A stretch of 64,000 nt of DNA from Varibaculum cambriense DSM 15806 (GCF_000420065.1 NZ_ATUF01000002.1:372001-436000); one strand, 5' to 3'. Numbered from the stretch's first letter, positions 1 through 8,471 are shown. The notes: generated by a model not told the origin, from the letters alone. Numbers and translations are program-made.

Positions 1-1706
1 GTTCTAAGCAAGATGCCAAATGGATTTTGGCTTCCGATGAAGAAATGCGGAACACCAAAGACGAAGAAACTAAAAAACTCTATGAGGATTATCAAAAGCT
101 GGCTGACGAGCTTGGTAACGGTAACCGGGCAACGAAAGGTAACACCTATTTCCAGACGCTTAGGGTAGAACCGAAACAGATTCTAGAAGACGGGAAGTTA
201 GTTGATAATCCGAAAGCCAAGGACAATGAGTTCCACTTCTTCTATCGACCCTTCCGGACCCGTGATTACAAGGTCAACTATGTGGACCAAAGAGCTAAGG
301 CAGAGCTGGCGAAAGCCACTACCGATGCGGAAAAGAACGCAATTATAAAGAAATACCGCATCCTGGATCAAAAACCAGTCACCAGTGGGGCGCGGCATTA
401 CGATGCTTGCAACTACAAGCCGATAAACGGCTGGAGGCTGACTTCAGATCCGCAGCAGCAGCTCTTCTACGATGTAGATGAAGATACCAATGAATTCAAA
501 GGAATCAATGGTACCGGTTCCGATGAGATTACCTTCTACTATCAGGATGTAAGAGTCATCGAGGTGCCGAAAGACGAAAAGACTCCGGACGGATATGTCC
601 GGGTAACCTTTAAGGCCAGTGAGGGCGGCTCCTTCGGCACAGATAAAGATGGAAAACCCATTAAGGAAATTAATTACGATGTACTGAAGGGTCTTAAGTC
701 TGACCTGCTCCCAGTTCCCCAGGAATTGGAGAATGGAAAGCAGCCGGATGAAAACAAGTACTATCTCACTCCGGAAGAGGGCAAGAGCTTTAAAAAGTGG
801 GATGGGGAACCGCTTTTAGCGCCAGGTACCCCAATCACAAAAGGCCATACCTTTACCGCACAGTTCGATTGGTCAGATCTGATGACTAAAGGGGTGGCAA
901 CTACCGAGTCCTTTAAGGCTCCCGATGGCACCTGGATCAATAATTTCGTGCCCACTCTGAAGGAGCTGAAAGCAGCTATTCAACTGCAGAGTAAAGACAA
1001 AACCAAGATAACGAAGCTGCCTGAGGACGCGACGGTAGAGTTCGTAGATGATCAAGGTAACGTAGTAAAAACCCCGGATGATCTCTACAAGTTGGTAAAA
1101 GAAGAACCGGATTCAAAAGAACTTGTACGCAAAGTAATCCTGAAAGCAAAAGTCAAGTTTGCGGGCAGAGAAAAGATTGAAGAAATCGATCTGCCGATAA
1201 GGGTTTATAAGAACCGGTACGATGCGTCCCCTACGGGAGCTATGCCGGACTTCTTGAAGCAGGCAACCGGTCCTCATGGCGATTTGGCGAAACTCTTGGA
1301 GGGCAAGCCCTATGTCAAGGTGACCGTGAATCCCACCAGCCACCTGAGCCATCTCCACGCTAAGAGCTATTGGGTGAATCCCAAGGCTTTGGTAGAGATT
1401 CCCGAGATAGCAGTCAGTGATAAAGATAAGGCCGCATCCGGGTTTAAACAGTGGAGCGCGAATAAGGCTGCCCAAAATGAGGGCCAGGCTAAGCACGGAG
1501 TTTATGACTTCGGCAAGCGCCACAAGTTCACCGAGGACACGGTGATTGCTCCGGTCTTTGTTAAGAAAGTTATAGTGCCCGCCAAGCCAATAGTGTCGCC
1601 CGGCCCGGTGACTGGGGCTAACGGGTTGCTCTTCCTCTATGCGGCAGCTTTGTTTACCGCAGTTGGCGGCGTGGTGTTAATGCGCAGAAAATGGGCAAAA
1701 CACTAA
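1..1706 (+). CDS. Cell-wall-anchored surface protein, 5'-truncated by window edge
   Basis: The reading frame is open from the first base of the window, so only the C-terminal ~565 residues are present. It is a lysine- and glutamate-rich extracellular protein. A segment around nt 600-870 (GYVRVTFKASEGGSFG ... KKWDGEP ... HTFTAQFDW) looks like an InlB B-repeat/Listeria-Bacteroides-type beta domain found in Gram-positive adhesins. The C-terminus has sorting-signal architecture: GPVTGANG, a hydrophobic helix, then RRKWAKH. The motif is GPVTG rather than LPxTG (nt 1602-1616). Role in adhesion is inferred from architecture only. A strong stem-loop follows the stop codon. Confidence 0.75.
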   Translation, partial: SKQDAKWILASDEEMRNTKDEETKKLYEDYQKLADELGNGNRATKGNTYFQTLRVEPKQILEDGKLVDNPKAKDNEFHFFYRPFRTRDYKVNYVDQRAKAELAKATTDAEKNAIIKKYRILDQKPVTSGARHYDACNYKPINGWRLTSDPQQQLFYDVDEDTNEFKGINGTGSDEITFYYQDVRVIEVPKDEKTPDGYVRVTFKASEGGSFGTDKDGKPIKEINYDVLKGLKSDLLPVPQELENGKQPDENKYYLTPEEGKSFKKWDGEPLLAPGTPITKGHTFTAQFDWSDLMTKGVATTESFKAPDGTWINNFVPTLKELKAAIQLQSKDKTKITKLPEDATVEFVDDQGNVVKTPDDLYKLVKEEPDSKELVRKVILKAKVKFAGREKIEEIDLPIRVYKNRYDASPTGAMPDFLKQATGPHGDLAKLLEGKPYVKVTVNPTSHLSHLHAKSYWVNPKALVEIPEIAVSDKDKAASGFKQWSANKAAQNEGQAKHGVYDFGKRHKFTEDTVIAPVFVKKVIVPAKPIVSPGPVTGANGLLFLYAAALFTAVGGVVLMRRKWAKH

Positions 1707-1746
1707 CCGGCAAAGCTGGCAATAACCCCTGAGGGTAAAACTAACT

Positions 1747-1784
1747 AAGGGTGGGGACGCGACTTCCGTCGCGTCCCCACCCTT
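1747..1784. terminator. Stem-loop between convergent genes
   Basis: A perfect 17-bp stem (arm AAGGGTGGGGACGCGAC) closes a TTCC loop, between the stop of the surface protein and the stop of the leftward Hsp20 gene. Reading leftward the stem is followed by a T-rich run (TTAGTTAGTTTTA), so it probably ends the Hsp20 transcript and may act in both directions. Confidence 0.8.
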
Positions 1785-1837
1785 AAAAAATTATTTACTG
1801 CTCCCGAGATCTACTGCCCATGGGGCGTAATCCCCCA

Positions 1838-2281
1838 CTAATCGGCGTCATTGAGAATCTCGCCGCTGCCCTCTATTTGGCGAGTACCACGCAGCACCGC
1901 AATCTTGCGAGGCTTAGCTTCTTCCGCCACCGGGATAACCAGCTTGAGGACTCCATCGACATATTCCGCCTCTACCTGGTCAAGAGCCACCCCCTTACCT
2001 AAGGTAAGTTGGCGAGCAAAAGTACCGAAGGGACGCTCGTGAGTCAGCCACTGGGCGCCCTCAATTTCGGGAGATTTGCGCTCGGCCCGGATAGTGAGGG
2101 TGCGATCCTCAATATCGATATCTACGCTAGCCGGATCCACCCCCGGCAGATCAAAGAGGGCGATGAACTTTTCCCCATCGCGATACAAATCCAGGGGCAT
2201 CGCTGCCCGGGAGGGACCTTGACGCATAGCGTCATCAAAAATTGCTTCCATCTGACGGAAGGGATCATACCTGCGAACCAT
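1838..2281 (-). CDS. Small heat shock protein, Hsp20/alpha-crystallin family
   Basis: 147 residues, the usual length for an Hsp20 chaperone that holds unfolding proteins for refolding. The alpha-crystallin domain runs from about residue 28 (LDLYRDGEKFIALFDLPGVD) to about 130; the C-terminal VLKLVIPVAEEAKPRKI region carries the family's typical end (GVLxxxxPxxxxxxPxxI). The ATG at 2281 is preceded by a good ribosome site (AAGGAG, 5 nt away). It is a single-gene unit. Upstream lie two small hairpins and a CIRCE-like inverted repeat, pointing to HrcA control of the heat response. Confidence 0.93.
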   Translation of the reverse strand: MVRRYDPFRQMEAIFDDAMRQGPSRAAMPLDLYRDGEKFIALFDLPGVDPASVDIDIEDRTLTIRAERKSPEIEGAQWLTHERPFGTFARQLTLGKGVALDQVEAEYVDGVLKLVIPVAEEAKPRKIAVLRGTRQIEGSGEILNDAD

Positions 2282-2295
2282 GATTACTCCTTACC

Positions 2296-2338
2296 CCCGC
2301 AAAGCTGCGGGAAATCTTCTTGCCGAGAGCTTCTCGGC
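2296..2338 (-). promoter_or_regulatory. Two tandem hairpins in the hsp20 5' leader
   Basis: Reading leftward, GCCGAGA/TCTCGGC (3-nt loop, 2322-2338) is followed by CCCGCA/TGCGGG (4-nt loop, 2296-2311). The second ends a few bases before the AAGGAG ribosome site of hsp20. They could stabilise the mRNA or gate translation; no known thermosensor class was recognised. Confidence 0.4.
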
Positions 2339-2353
2339 CTCACGCCTCTCATT

Positions 2354-2380
2354 TTGGCACTCGAAGCATCTTAGTGCTAG
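2354..2380. promoter_or_regulatory. CIRCE-like operator (HrcA) upstream of hsp20
   Basis: Left arm TTGGCACTC, exactly nine bases, right arm TAGTGCTAG. The CIRCE consensus is TTAGCACTC-N9-GAGTGCTAA, so the arms match 8/9 and 7/9 with the correct 9-bp spacing. It lies 73 bp upstream of the hsp20 start. HrcA repression is inferred; hrcA is not in the window. Confidence 0.6.
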
Positions 2381-2575
2381 TAAATTATTCTGGAGGCGAA
2401 AACTTAAGCGCCCTAAGCTCAACTTTAGTTTTTTCTTTTCCCTGCACCCTCCAAACAACAAAGAAAGTTGTTTTAACAGGCAATATTGTTCCTCTTTGGG
2501 GATTGCCAGTAATCTCAGACCGAAACGCCGCCTCAAAGACGCCCTAAAAACGCTCGCTACTGAGAAAATGGAAAC

Positions 2576-3121
2576 ATGAGCACGCGATACCTACCTTTAT
2601 TCGTCTACGGCACCTTGAAACTTGGCTCGCGCGGCTTTGGCTCCAGTCTAAAAGCCGCAGTGACCGAGTTCGCCCCGGCCTATCTGCGGGAAGCCTCCCT
2701 GTATATCGGAGCGTCCTATCCGATGGCGATTCGTTCTATCGGCGGCACTGGAATCGTGGGACAGGTACTACTGGTTGAACAGCGCCTTTTTGAGGAAACT
2801 CTAGAGGAACTCGATGAATATGAAGGCTACCTAGGGGAAGGCGAACCCAACAATATGTACACCCGGCAAATCGTGCGGGTAGAGGTGTTCCCGGACGAGG
2901 ACAGCACCTGGGAAGGCCCCACCCAAGACGTGCGCGCCTATGCCTATATGGCAAGTGCGGATTCCTTCCGCGAAAACCGCGGGGAGCTGGTGCTCTCCCC
3001 CAGCGGCGATTGGGAAAACCATGAGGAAGAGTGGGAGGAGCTATCACCCTCCCTCGAAGACACTGAAGACCCCAACGTTGACGAACGTTTCGCCGACGAC
3101 GAGGACGAGCTAGACCGCTAA
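2576..3121 (+). CDS. Gamma-glutamylcyclotransferase-fold (GGCT/AIG2-like) protein
   Basis: 181 residues. The N-terminus carries the family signature FVYGTLKLGSRG (residues ~8-19), whose backbone forms the substrate-binding loop, and the acidic ELDEYEGYLG region (about residues 78-87) supplies the expected catalytic glutamate. The family releases 5-oxoproline from gamma-glutamyl compounds or acts on gamma-glutamyl amines; the substrate here is unknown. The last ~40 residues are a highly acidic tail (EEEWEEL ... ADDEDELDR). It converges on the next gene with only 3 bp between stop codons. Confidence 0.75.
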   Translation: MSTRYLPLFVYGTLKLGSRGFGSSLKAAVTEFAPAYLREASLYIGASYPMAIRSIGGTGIVGQVLLVEQRLFEETLEELDEYEGYLGEGEPNNMYTRQIVRVEVFPDEDSTWEGPTQDVRAYAYMASADSFRENRGELVLSPSGDWENHEEEWEELSPSLEDTEDPNVDERFADDEDELDR

Positions 3122-3124
3122 AGC

Positions 3125-4138
3125 CTACTTCTTTCCTTTAGCGCCCGCCGCCAAGGATTGCTGATACTTCATCATTACCTGCTGCTGGGACTGTTGCCCC
3201 GCCAGGAACCAGCGTCCATCGATTTCCTGCCACCCCATTATTTGCAGGGGCGTACCTTTTTTATCCTTAATCAGAATCGCTTTCGTACCCCCGGCATCTG
3301 CCGCTTTTTCGGGCGCAAACACCATATCTTTTAGCTTAATAGCCGGATTGTCCGGAACCTGCGCAAACGCCTCCTTCGCGGCAGCGGTACACTTCTCCAC
3401 ACTATCGCTGTTTTCTGCGGATTTTTTACTTAAAGCTGCCACCAGTTCCCCGCGCGCAGTCGGGGAGCTAAGCACACATAAAGTTTCGGCGTCCTTGTCC
3501 AGTAGCGCCCCGTAATAGGCCCGCGCGCCCTCCTTGGGGGAGGCGGCACCTTCGGGATTAAAGATCTTTTGTAAAATCCCACTGGCATATAGCCCTACTA
3601 CCACCAGGGTGATGACGGCTACTACCCCCAAAATCCAGGCGACAACCCGACGCGAACCTGAATGCGTCTTCTTTACCGACTCAGATTTCTTTACCGAAAT
3701 CTGGGAAACATCAAATGCGTTACCGGCGGGCGTTACCGGAACTTCCTCCCGGTCGACATGCCCGCCAACTTGGTTACCCCAGACCCGCTCGTCGTCATCC
3801 TTCTCGTCGTCATCTTCTGGCTGCTCCGGCGAGTCCTCGCGTGCGCCCCCTAAGGGTAAAATCTCCGGGATTTTAAGCTCTGTTTCACTGGTGTCAACGC
3901 TATCCGCCGCGTCATTGCCGCCTTCCTCCGGCTGGTCAGGTTGCTCAGCTTCTGGATCCGGCTCCTCGCTCTCAAGGGTGGGAGCGGAAACTTCTTTACT
4001 GTGGTCCTCGCGGGTTTGTGGCGAGGGATTTCCCTCCTCTTTCGCTGCCGGTGAAACCTTTTCCAGGTTCGCGGAAGTATTATCGGCATCCTCTAAGCCA
4101 TGCCCAGCCGTTTCTTCTTTATCTGCTTCATTACTCAT
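3125..4138 (-). CDS. Acidic single-pass membrane protein with C-terminal extracellular domain
   Basis: 337 residues. The first ~150 are extremely acidic and proline/serine-rich, probably disordered and cytoplasmic. A basic stretch (KKTHSGSRR) precedes one membrane helix (VVAWILGVVAVITLVVVGLY, ~residues 163-185). The outer ~140 residues (GARAYYGALLDKDAETLC ... DGRWFLAG) resemble DUF4878/lumazine-binding-like lipoprotein domains that form NTF2-like folds. No enzyme motif is visible. The start at 4138 has no clear ribosome site; a TAGTAT hexamer lies 6 nt upstream, so the mRNA could be nearly leaderless. Confidence 0.65.
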   Translation of the reverse strand: MSNEADKEETAGHGLEDADNTSANLEKVSPAAKEEGNPSPQTREDHSKEVSAPTLESEEPDPEAEQPDQPEEGGNDAADSVDTSETELKIPEILPLGGAREDSPEQPEDDDEKDDDERVWGNQVGGHVDREEVPVTPAGNAFDVSQISVKKSESVKKTHSGSRRVVAWILGVVAVITLVVVGLYASGILQKIFNPEGAASPKEGARAYYGALLDKDAETLCVLSSPTARGELVAALSKKSAENSDSVEKCTAAAKEAFAQVPDNPAIKLKDMVFAPEKAADAGGTKAILIKDKKGTPLQIMGWQEIDGRWFLAGQQSQQQVMMKYQQSLAAGAKGKK

Positions 4139-4313
4139 AGGGCGATACTACCGGGAACACCCGGTTATATGCTCATTTATTTGGCTTTAGCGGTCGCGAG
4201 CTGGGGAAATCTTCGATACCCTGAAAATAGGTCGATTAAAATCAGGATTACAAAATAGCTGGTTGTCGGTCTTTGAAAGCATAATGTTACCCAACGAAGT
4301 AGGGATAGAAATC

Positions 4314-4808
4314 ATGGCAAATAGCCAAAAAGATAAGAAGAACCCGACCGTAGTACCCACCACTGAAGAAGCCAAAGAATTAATCCCTGCAAATAACATT
4401 GCCGAGGATCAAGGCCAGGGACTGACCACCGTTGCCGACCAGGTAGTGGCCAAAGTTGCCGGTCTCGCCATCAAAGAGATCCCTGGAGTTTACGATCTGG
4501 GTAACTCCGCTGCTCGCGCCCTGGGGGCTTTGCGTTCCAAAGTTGGCGCCTCGGAGAGCATCACCCAGGGAATCTCGGTAGAAATTGGGCAGACCCAGAC
4601 TGCGCTGGATGTAGTGCTGATTGTGGAATACCCCTACCCGGTACACGAAGTGGCCGACAAGGTACGGGAAGCTATTTTCTCGGCGGTCGAAGGGCTCGTG
4701 GGGCTGGAAGTTACCGAGGTAAACATTAAGGTTACGGATGTGCACGTACCTGGCAATGAAGACGATGAAACAGACGAAGACGGGAAAGACAAAAAGGATC
4801 TGAAGTAA
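4314..4808 (+). CDS. Asp23/Gls24 family envelope stress response protein (first copy)
   Basis: 164 residues from the ATG at 4314 (MANSQKDKK). The Asp23 domain spans about residues 40-140 (VADQVVAKVAGLAIKEIPGV ... ISVEIGQTQTALDVVLIVEYPYPVHEVADKVREAI ... VTEVNIKVTDVHV). The tail is acidic and lysine-rich. Asp23 proteins coat the inner face of the membrane and are induced by envelope or alkaline stress. It opens a six-gene rightward operon that encodes likely membrane anchors for it. An upstream in-frame TTG (4263) exists but fits the family's length less well. Confidence 0.88.
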   Translation: MANSQKDKKNPTVVPTTEEAKELIPANNIAEDQGQGLTTVADQVVAKVAGLAIKEIPGVYDLGNSAARALGALRSKVGASESITQGISVEIGQTQTALDVVLIVEYPYPVHEVADKVREAIFSAVEGLVGLEVTEVNIKVTDVHVPGNEDDETDEDGKDKKDLK

Positions 4809-4831
4809 CCCTCGCCGGAAAGGAAAATAAG

Positions 4832-5026
4832 ATGACCACCATCGCCGGTATTTTTTGTGGTGCTTTTCTGGCATATATGGCCGTAGCTCACGGATTTTTC
4901 GGATTCTTAGTCGCCGTTTTGTTTATGGCCGTCGGAGCAGTATTGGGCAGGGCGGCTTCGGGAAAGCTTGATCTGAAAGGCGTGGGTGAAGCCCTAATCG
5001 GCAAGCACACTACCACCTCCGACTAA
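4832..5026 (+). CDS. Small DUF2273-like membrane protein of the Asp23 operon
   Basis: 64 residues, almost all hydrophobic, with two predicted membrane helices (AGIFCGAFLAYMAVAHGFFG and LVAVLFMAVGAVLG) and a short polar tail. Small proteins of this kind (DUF2273) sit beside asp23 genes across Gram-positives. A ribosome site (GGAAAGGAAAA) precedes the ATG. It lies 23 bp after the first Asp23 gene and 14 bp before the second. Confidence 0.75.
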   Translation: MTTIAGIFCGAFLAYMAVAHGFFGFLVAVLFMAVGAVLGRAASGKLDLKGVGEALIGKHTTTSD

Positions 5027-5040
5027 GAAGGAGGAGGCTC

Positions 5041-5397
5041 ATGCATTCCGATAAGGAACCATCAGAGCTTGCGGGAATCACTACGGTCTCTGCACGCGCT
5101 ATCCAAACCATTGTGGCCGCCGCTACCGGAGATCGAATCAGGGTTCCCAATGAGCTGATTAAAGTTAGCACCCATGATGATCAGGGATTATTGGGGATAG
5201 ATATTTCTTGCCCTCTAGATTATCGCGCCCTGGATACCATCCTGCAGACCCCGGACACTTCGGTGTTTTCACTGGCAGGTGCGGCTCGGCAAGATATCGT
5301 TACCCGCGTTAGTCAGATCGCTGGAGTAAAAGTGGGGCGGGTAAACCTGAGACTAACCGGACTCTACAAGCACCAGGAACGGAGGCAGCTGCAATGA
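5041..5397 (+). CDS. Asp23/Gls24-like protein (second copy)
   Basis: 118 residues, shorter than the first copy. The pattern ITTVSARAIQTIVAAATGD at the start and VSQIAGVKVGRVNLRLTGLY at the end matches the Asp23 fold, with a divergent middle. A strong GGAGGAGG ribosome site precedes the ATG at 5041. Its stop overlaps the next start by 4 bp, suggesting translational coupling. Two unlike Asp23 paralogues in one operon suggest mixed assemblies at the membrane. Confidence 0.72.
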   Translation: MHSDKEPSELAGITTVSARAIQTIVAAATGDRIRVPNELIKVSTHDDQGLLGIDISCPLDYRALDTILQTPDTSVFSLAGAARQDIVTRVSQIAGVKVGRVNLRLTGLYKHQERRQLQ

Positions 5398-5990
5398 GTA
5401 AACAATCCAGCAAATCCGGACCTTATGTGTCTTATCTCGTCCGGCGGGAAACTCATTCCTCCCGCGCTTTAACCAGCGTTATTTTAGCGATCATTATCGT
5501 TGCCGCTCTCGGCTTTTTAACTACCGAGGGCGTACTCGCCCTGTCGGGGAACGAGCCTCTGCTCGTAAATCTAGCTGAGATGTGGCGACAAGGATTTGCG
5601 GCTCTAAGTGACAGCCACCGCCCCCTAGCAATTATCTTAGGAGTGCTACTAGCGCTCTGCGGGTTACTCTTACTAGCTAAAGCGGTACTGCCGGGTACTT
5701 TAAGTAAACACGCGCTTGGTGACGAGCGCGCTGCCTATGTGGTGGATGACGCGGTGGTCGCCGCCGGGATTTCCCTTTTAGTGCGTGAAGAAGCCGGTCT
5801 CCCCCCAGGAGCCGTCTCTACCGCAGTTAGCAAACGCCGTTCGATAAGCACTATCACTCCCACTACTGGGCGTCCCCTAGACCAAGAACAAATGCAGCAG
5901 TTAGCCACCACAGAAATCGCTTCCTGGCAGCTGCGACCGCGGTTAAAGACCGCAGTTAAGGTCGCTACCGTAGGGAGGTTGGAAAAGTGA
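5394..5990 (+). CDS. DUF6286-type membrane protein of the Asp23 operon
   Basis: 198 residues with two membrane helices: one near residues 25-50 (ALTSVILAIIIVAALGFL) and one near 77-100 (PLAIILGVLLALCGLLLLAK). The C-terminal cytoplasmic part (ERAAYVVDDAVVAAGISLLV ... LRPRLKTAVKVATVGRLEK) resembles the DUF6286 domain found next to Asp23 genes in actinobacteria. It overlaps both neighbours by 4 bp. The role, probably anchoring or organising Asp23, is inferred from context. Confidence 0.7.
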   Translation: MSKQSSKSGPYVSYLVRRETHSSRALTSVILAIIIVAALGFLTTEGVLALSGNEPLLVNLAEMWRQGFAALSDSHRPLAIILGVLLALCGLLLLAKAVLPGTLSKHALGDERAAYVVDDAVVAAGISLLVREEAGLPPGAVSTAVSKRRSISTITPTTGRPLDQEQMQQLATTEIASWQLRPRLKTAVKVATVGRLEK

Positions 5991-6619
5991 AAAAACTACC
6001 GCGAGCTTTGAACCGTATTTTGTTATTTGTTTTTGGTTTACTGTTTCTAGCCGCCGGAATTTCGATTACCTCCGGCGCGACCTCGCCCTCGATTCACCGT
6101 CAGATACTTGACTACCGCTCTAAAGTGGAGTCGGGTTTTACCACTCTGACTAGACAGTCAACTTTCCAGGTGCAAGGAAGAGAGATCTCCTCGTTCCAGG
6201 CGGGTGCCCTAACCTTGGTAATCATAATTATCCTGATGCTAGTTGTCTGGATATTTTCCCAAGGGGGCGGCAAGATCCGCTCATTGGCTTTAAATAAGGC
6301 CGGCAAAGAATCCAAAAAAGAGGGCGAGATTACCGCCGAACTGGGGTTAATCCGAGACATTGTCGAGGAAGAAATCAGTGACAGCCGCTGGATCTCGTCT
6401 TTGAAGGTGGCTTCTTGGGACGTGAAGAAACAGCCCGGACTATTACTTAGTGCCGCAGTTTTTAAGGGAGTGAACCCTCGAGAGGTAAAAGCAGAGCTTG
6501 ACCGGGCAATCGCTAAGCTTGATCAAGTTTTAGGAATAAAAATGCCCATTCTGGTGCGGATAACCACGAATTGGCGAAGCAATTTAGGATCTGCGGATCG
6601 CGTAGATTCCGAAAAATAA
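5987..6619 (+). CDS. AmaP-like membrane anchor of the Asp23 operon
   Basis: 210 residues. Two membrane helices (ILLFVFGLLFLAAGISIT near the N-terminus and ALTLVIIIILMLVVWIFSQG around residues 73-92) are followed by a soluble domain with alternating beta and alpha segments. The layout resembles AmaP, the known membrane anchor for Asp23 in staphylococci. The ATG overlaps the previous stop by 4 bp. Identity to AmaP is by layout and context, not by motif. Confidence 0.68.
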   Translation: MKKLPRALNRILLFVFGLLFLAAGISITSGATSPSIHRQILDYRSKVESGFTTLTRQSTFQVQGREISSFQAGALTLVIIIILMLVVWIFSQGGGKIRSLALNKAGKESKKEGEITAELGLIRDIVEEEISDSRWISSLKVASWDVKKQPGLLLSAAVFKGVNPREVKAELDRAIAKLDQVLGIKMPILVRITTNWRSNLGSADRVDSEK

Positions 6620-6631
6620 AAGGAGAAGAAA

Positions 6632-6877
6632 ATGGGACTAGACGACAAGATTAAGAACACCGCTGAAGATCTAGGTGGCAAAGCTAAAGAAGCTGCTGGC
6701 AAAGTTAGCGGAGACAAGAACGTAGAAGCCGAAGGAAAAGCTGACCAGGTCGGAGCCGAAATCAAAGACAAAGTTTCTGACTTTACCGATAAAGCCAAGG
6801 ATATGGCCGAAGAAGCCGGCGCTAATCTGAAGGCTGCTGCCGAAAAAATCAAGGAAGGTTTCTCTGACGATAAGTAA
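6632..6877 (+). CDS. CsbD family stress protein
   Basis: 81 residues. It is a small, lysine/alanine/glutamate-rich, heptad-like protein with the CsbD signature DKIKNTAEDLGGKAKEAAGK and a second, LEA-like half (KDKVSDFTDKAKDMAEEAG). Proteins of this family accumulate in general stress, often under an alternative sigma factor. An excellent ribosome site (AAAAGGAG) lies just upstream. It is 12 bp after the AmaP-like gene, so it is most likely the last gene of that operon, which ends at the hairpin at 6913. Confidence 0.9.
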   Translation: MGLDDKIKNTAEDLGGKAKEAAGKVSGDKNVEAEGKADQVGAEIKDKVSDFTDKAKDMAEEAGANLKAAAEKIKEGFSDDK

Positions 6878-6912
6878 ATCCAGGGAAAACTAGACTATAA
6901 AATAACTAATGC

Positions 6913-6946
6913 AAGGATCGGGAGGCGTTAGCCTCCCGATCCTTTT
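6913..6946. terminator. Rho-independent terminator after csbD
   Basis: A 14-bp perfect stem (AAGGATCGGGAGGC arm) with a GTTA loop is followed by TT. It lies between the rightward stress operon and the leftward DUF4921 gene, and may serve both. Confidence 0.8.
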
Positions 6947-7011
6947 AGGTCTACTTGCCTAATGCTCGCTTCCGGCAGCCCCACAGGCAGAGATTTCTAG
7001 GTCTGCCCCGA

Positions 7012-8358
7012 TTAATCCAGGTGGGAAGGAGAAACCTTAGTTTCGTCGCCAATGCGCATATCCGCAATCTTGCCGGCTGCGCGTAGCTCTTTTAAGCGCG
7101 GAACTACTCGCCGAGAAATCCCCCAAGGATCAATCGTGTTTAGATAAATACGGGTGCCGCCCTCGAAACCTGCCAGGGTAGAAATCCGCCATTTAACCAA
7201 AATCCGCCACCGCATGGGAGTGGAAACTGATAAGGGACGGTGGTACCACTCTTCATTACAAGGAACATCGGCGCCGGTAGCCGCATGGATCGCATGCAAA
7301 ATATCAGAAACCGCCCGCGTCTTCTTTTCTCCGGCATCCCAAGGATTACAGGGTTTACCGAGCGGCCAAACCGCGATCGTGGGATAACGGTGCCCTACCC
7401 CAGCCATCGCAATCGCGTCCTCGTTTTGCGCCAGGATAAGGCCGCGAGTAGCCCGAATCTTCAAGATGGTGTGGTATATATCGGGATCTTTGCGTAGACG
7501 TTCGCGTTCCTGCGTGGTCTGAACCGGAAATTCGTCAATCGCCACCAGTTGCTTATGGAGGTGATCGAAACTGGCACCCGCCGGTTTTAGCCAGTTTTGG
7601 AAAGCCGCCACATACTTGACTGCCGGATCCAGGTCGTAGAGCTCTCGCAGCGCGCTGGCGGTGAAGGCAGTATAGGCATGATGTTCCTCCGGAGTGAGGG
7701 TACCGGCCGAAGCCAGCTGAGAGGAATCAGTCGCTCCCGGAACAAAATGCCGATTAGCCACAATCAGATCATGTCCACCCGAGAAGAAAGAATTCGCTTG
7801 CCCCAACATTTCCGGTTCACTGAGGCTATTTATCTCCTCGTCATTCATCCCGTATTGGTGCAGTTTAGCGCGTACTACCCGCAGCACATGGTCATACCCG
7901 GTAGGGGTAGAAAGATATTCCGCCAAATGTTGGCGTTCCTTCTCGGAAGGTTCATGACCATGATTCAGGTGCCAGTACTGGTAGGAAACGATCTCAAATA
8001 GGTTGGGAATCCGGCGAAAATCTGCCGGATATTTGCTGAGCTGCTCCGCGGATAGCCCCTCAACCATCCGAAAACTACCACAGCTAGTAGTCTTATCTTC
8101 CGGAAGCTCCTGATCCCCCAGTACAATCCGAGATTTTTCGGGTGGGGTTTCTAAATAGCGGTCAGAGCAAAACGCACAAGTAGAGGTATGGTCTTGGGCG
8201 CTAATAGGCGTGGGGTTAACCTGCGGCTTAGAAAGCGGGCGATGCCCCCGGCCCGGGACAGTCCACACCTCGGTTCCAGTTAACTGATTTCGTTGCTTAA
8301 CGGTTCCATCTGCCAGTTTAACTAACGCCCGTGCGGCTGCTGCTTCCTCTTTTGCCAT
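7012..8358 (-). CDS. DUF4921 family protein (GalT/HIT-like)
   Basis: 448 residues. It resembles the actinobacterial DUF4921 family, distantly related to galactose-1-phosphate uridylyltransferase. A likely zinc pair CAFC lies near residue 61. A histidine cluster SFDHLHKQLV (~residue 263) is the nucleotide-transferase-type active site, and a second, partial copy may lie in the C-terminal half (EEWYHRPLSVSTPMRW). The substrate is unknown. It stands alone between a convergent terminator and a divergent methylase gene. Confidence 0.7.
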   Translation of the reverse strand: MAKEEAAAARALVKLADGTVKQRNQLTGTEVWTVPGRGHRPLSKPQVNPTPISAQDHTSTCAFCSDRYLETPPEKSRIVLGDQELPEDKTTSCGSFRMVEGLSAEQLSKYPADFRRIPNLFEIVSYQYWHLNHGHEPSEKERQHLAEYLSTPTGYDHVLRVVRAKLHQYGMNDEEINSLSEPEMLGQANSFFSGGHDLIVANRHFVPGATDSSQLASAGTLTPEEHHAYTAFTASALRELYDLDPAVKYVAAFQNWLKPAGASFDHLHKQLVAIDEFPVQTTQERERLRKDPDIYHTILKIRATRGLILAQNEDAIAMAGVGHRYPTIAVWPLGKPCNPWDAGEKKTRAVSDILHAIHAATGADVPCNEEWYHRPLSVSTPMRWRILVKWRISTLAGFEGGTRIYLNTIDPWGISRRVVPRLKELRAAGKIADMRIGDETKVSPSHLD

Positions 8359-8471
8359 ACTTCCACCCTAGTTGCCTCCGGCTACTTTTTCGCCCACTCC
8401 CAGCGCGTGTAAGTCAGATGCGTTAAATGCTGGGGGTCTGGTTTATAGTGAGCGAAAGGGAAGGAGGTCAG

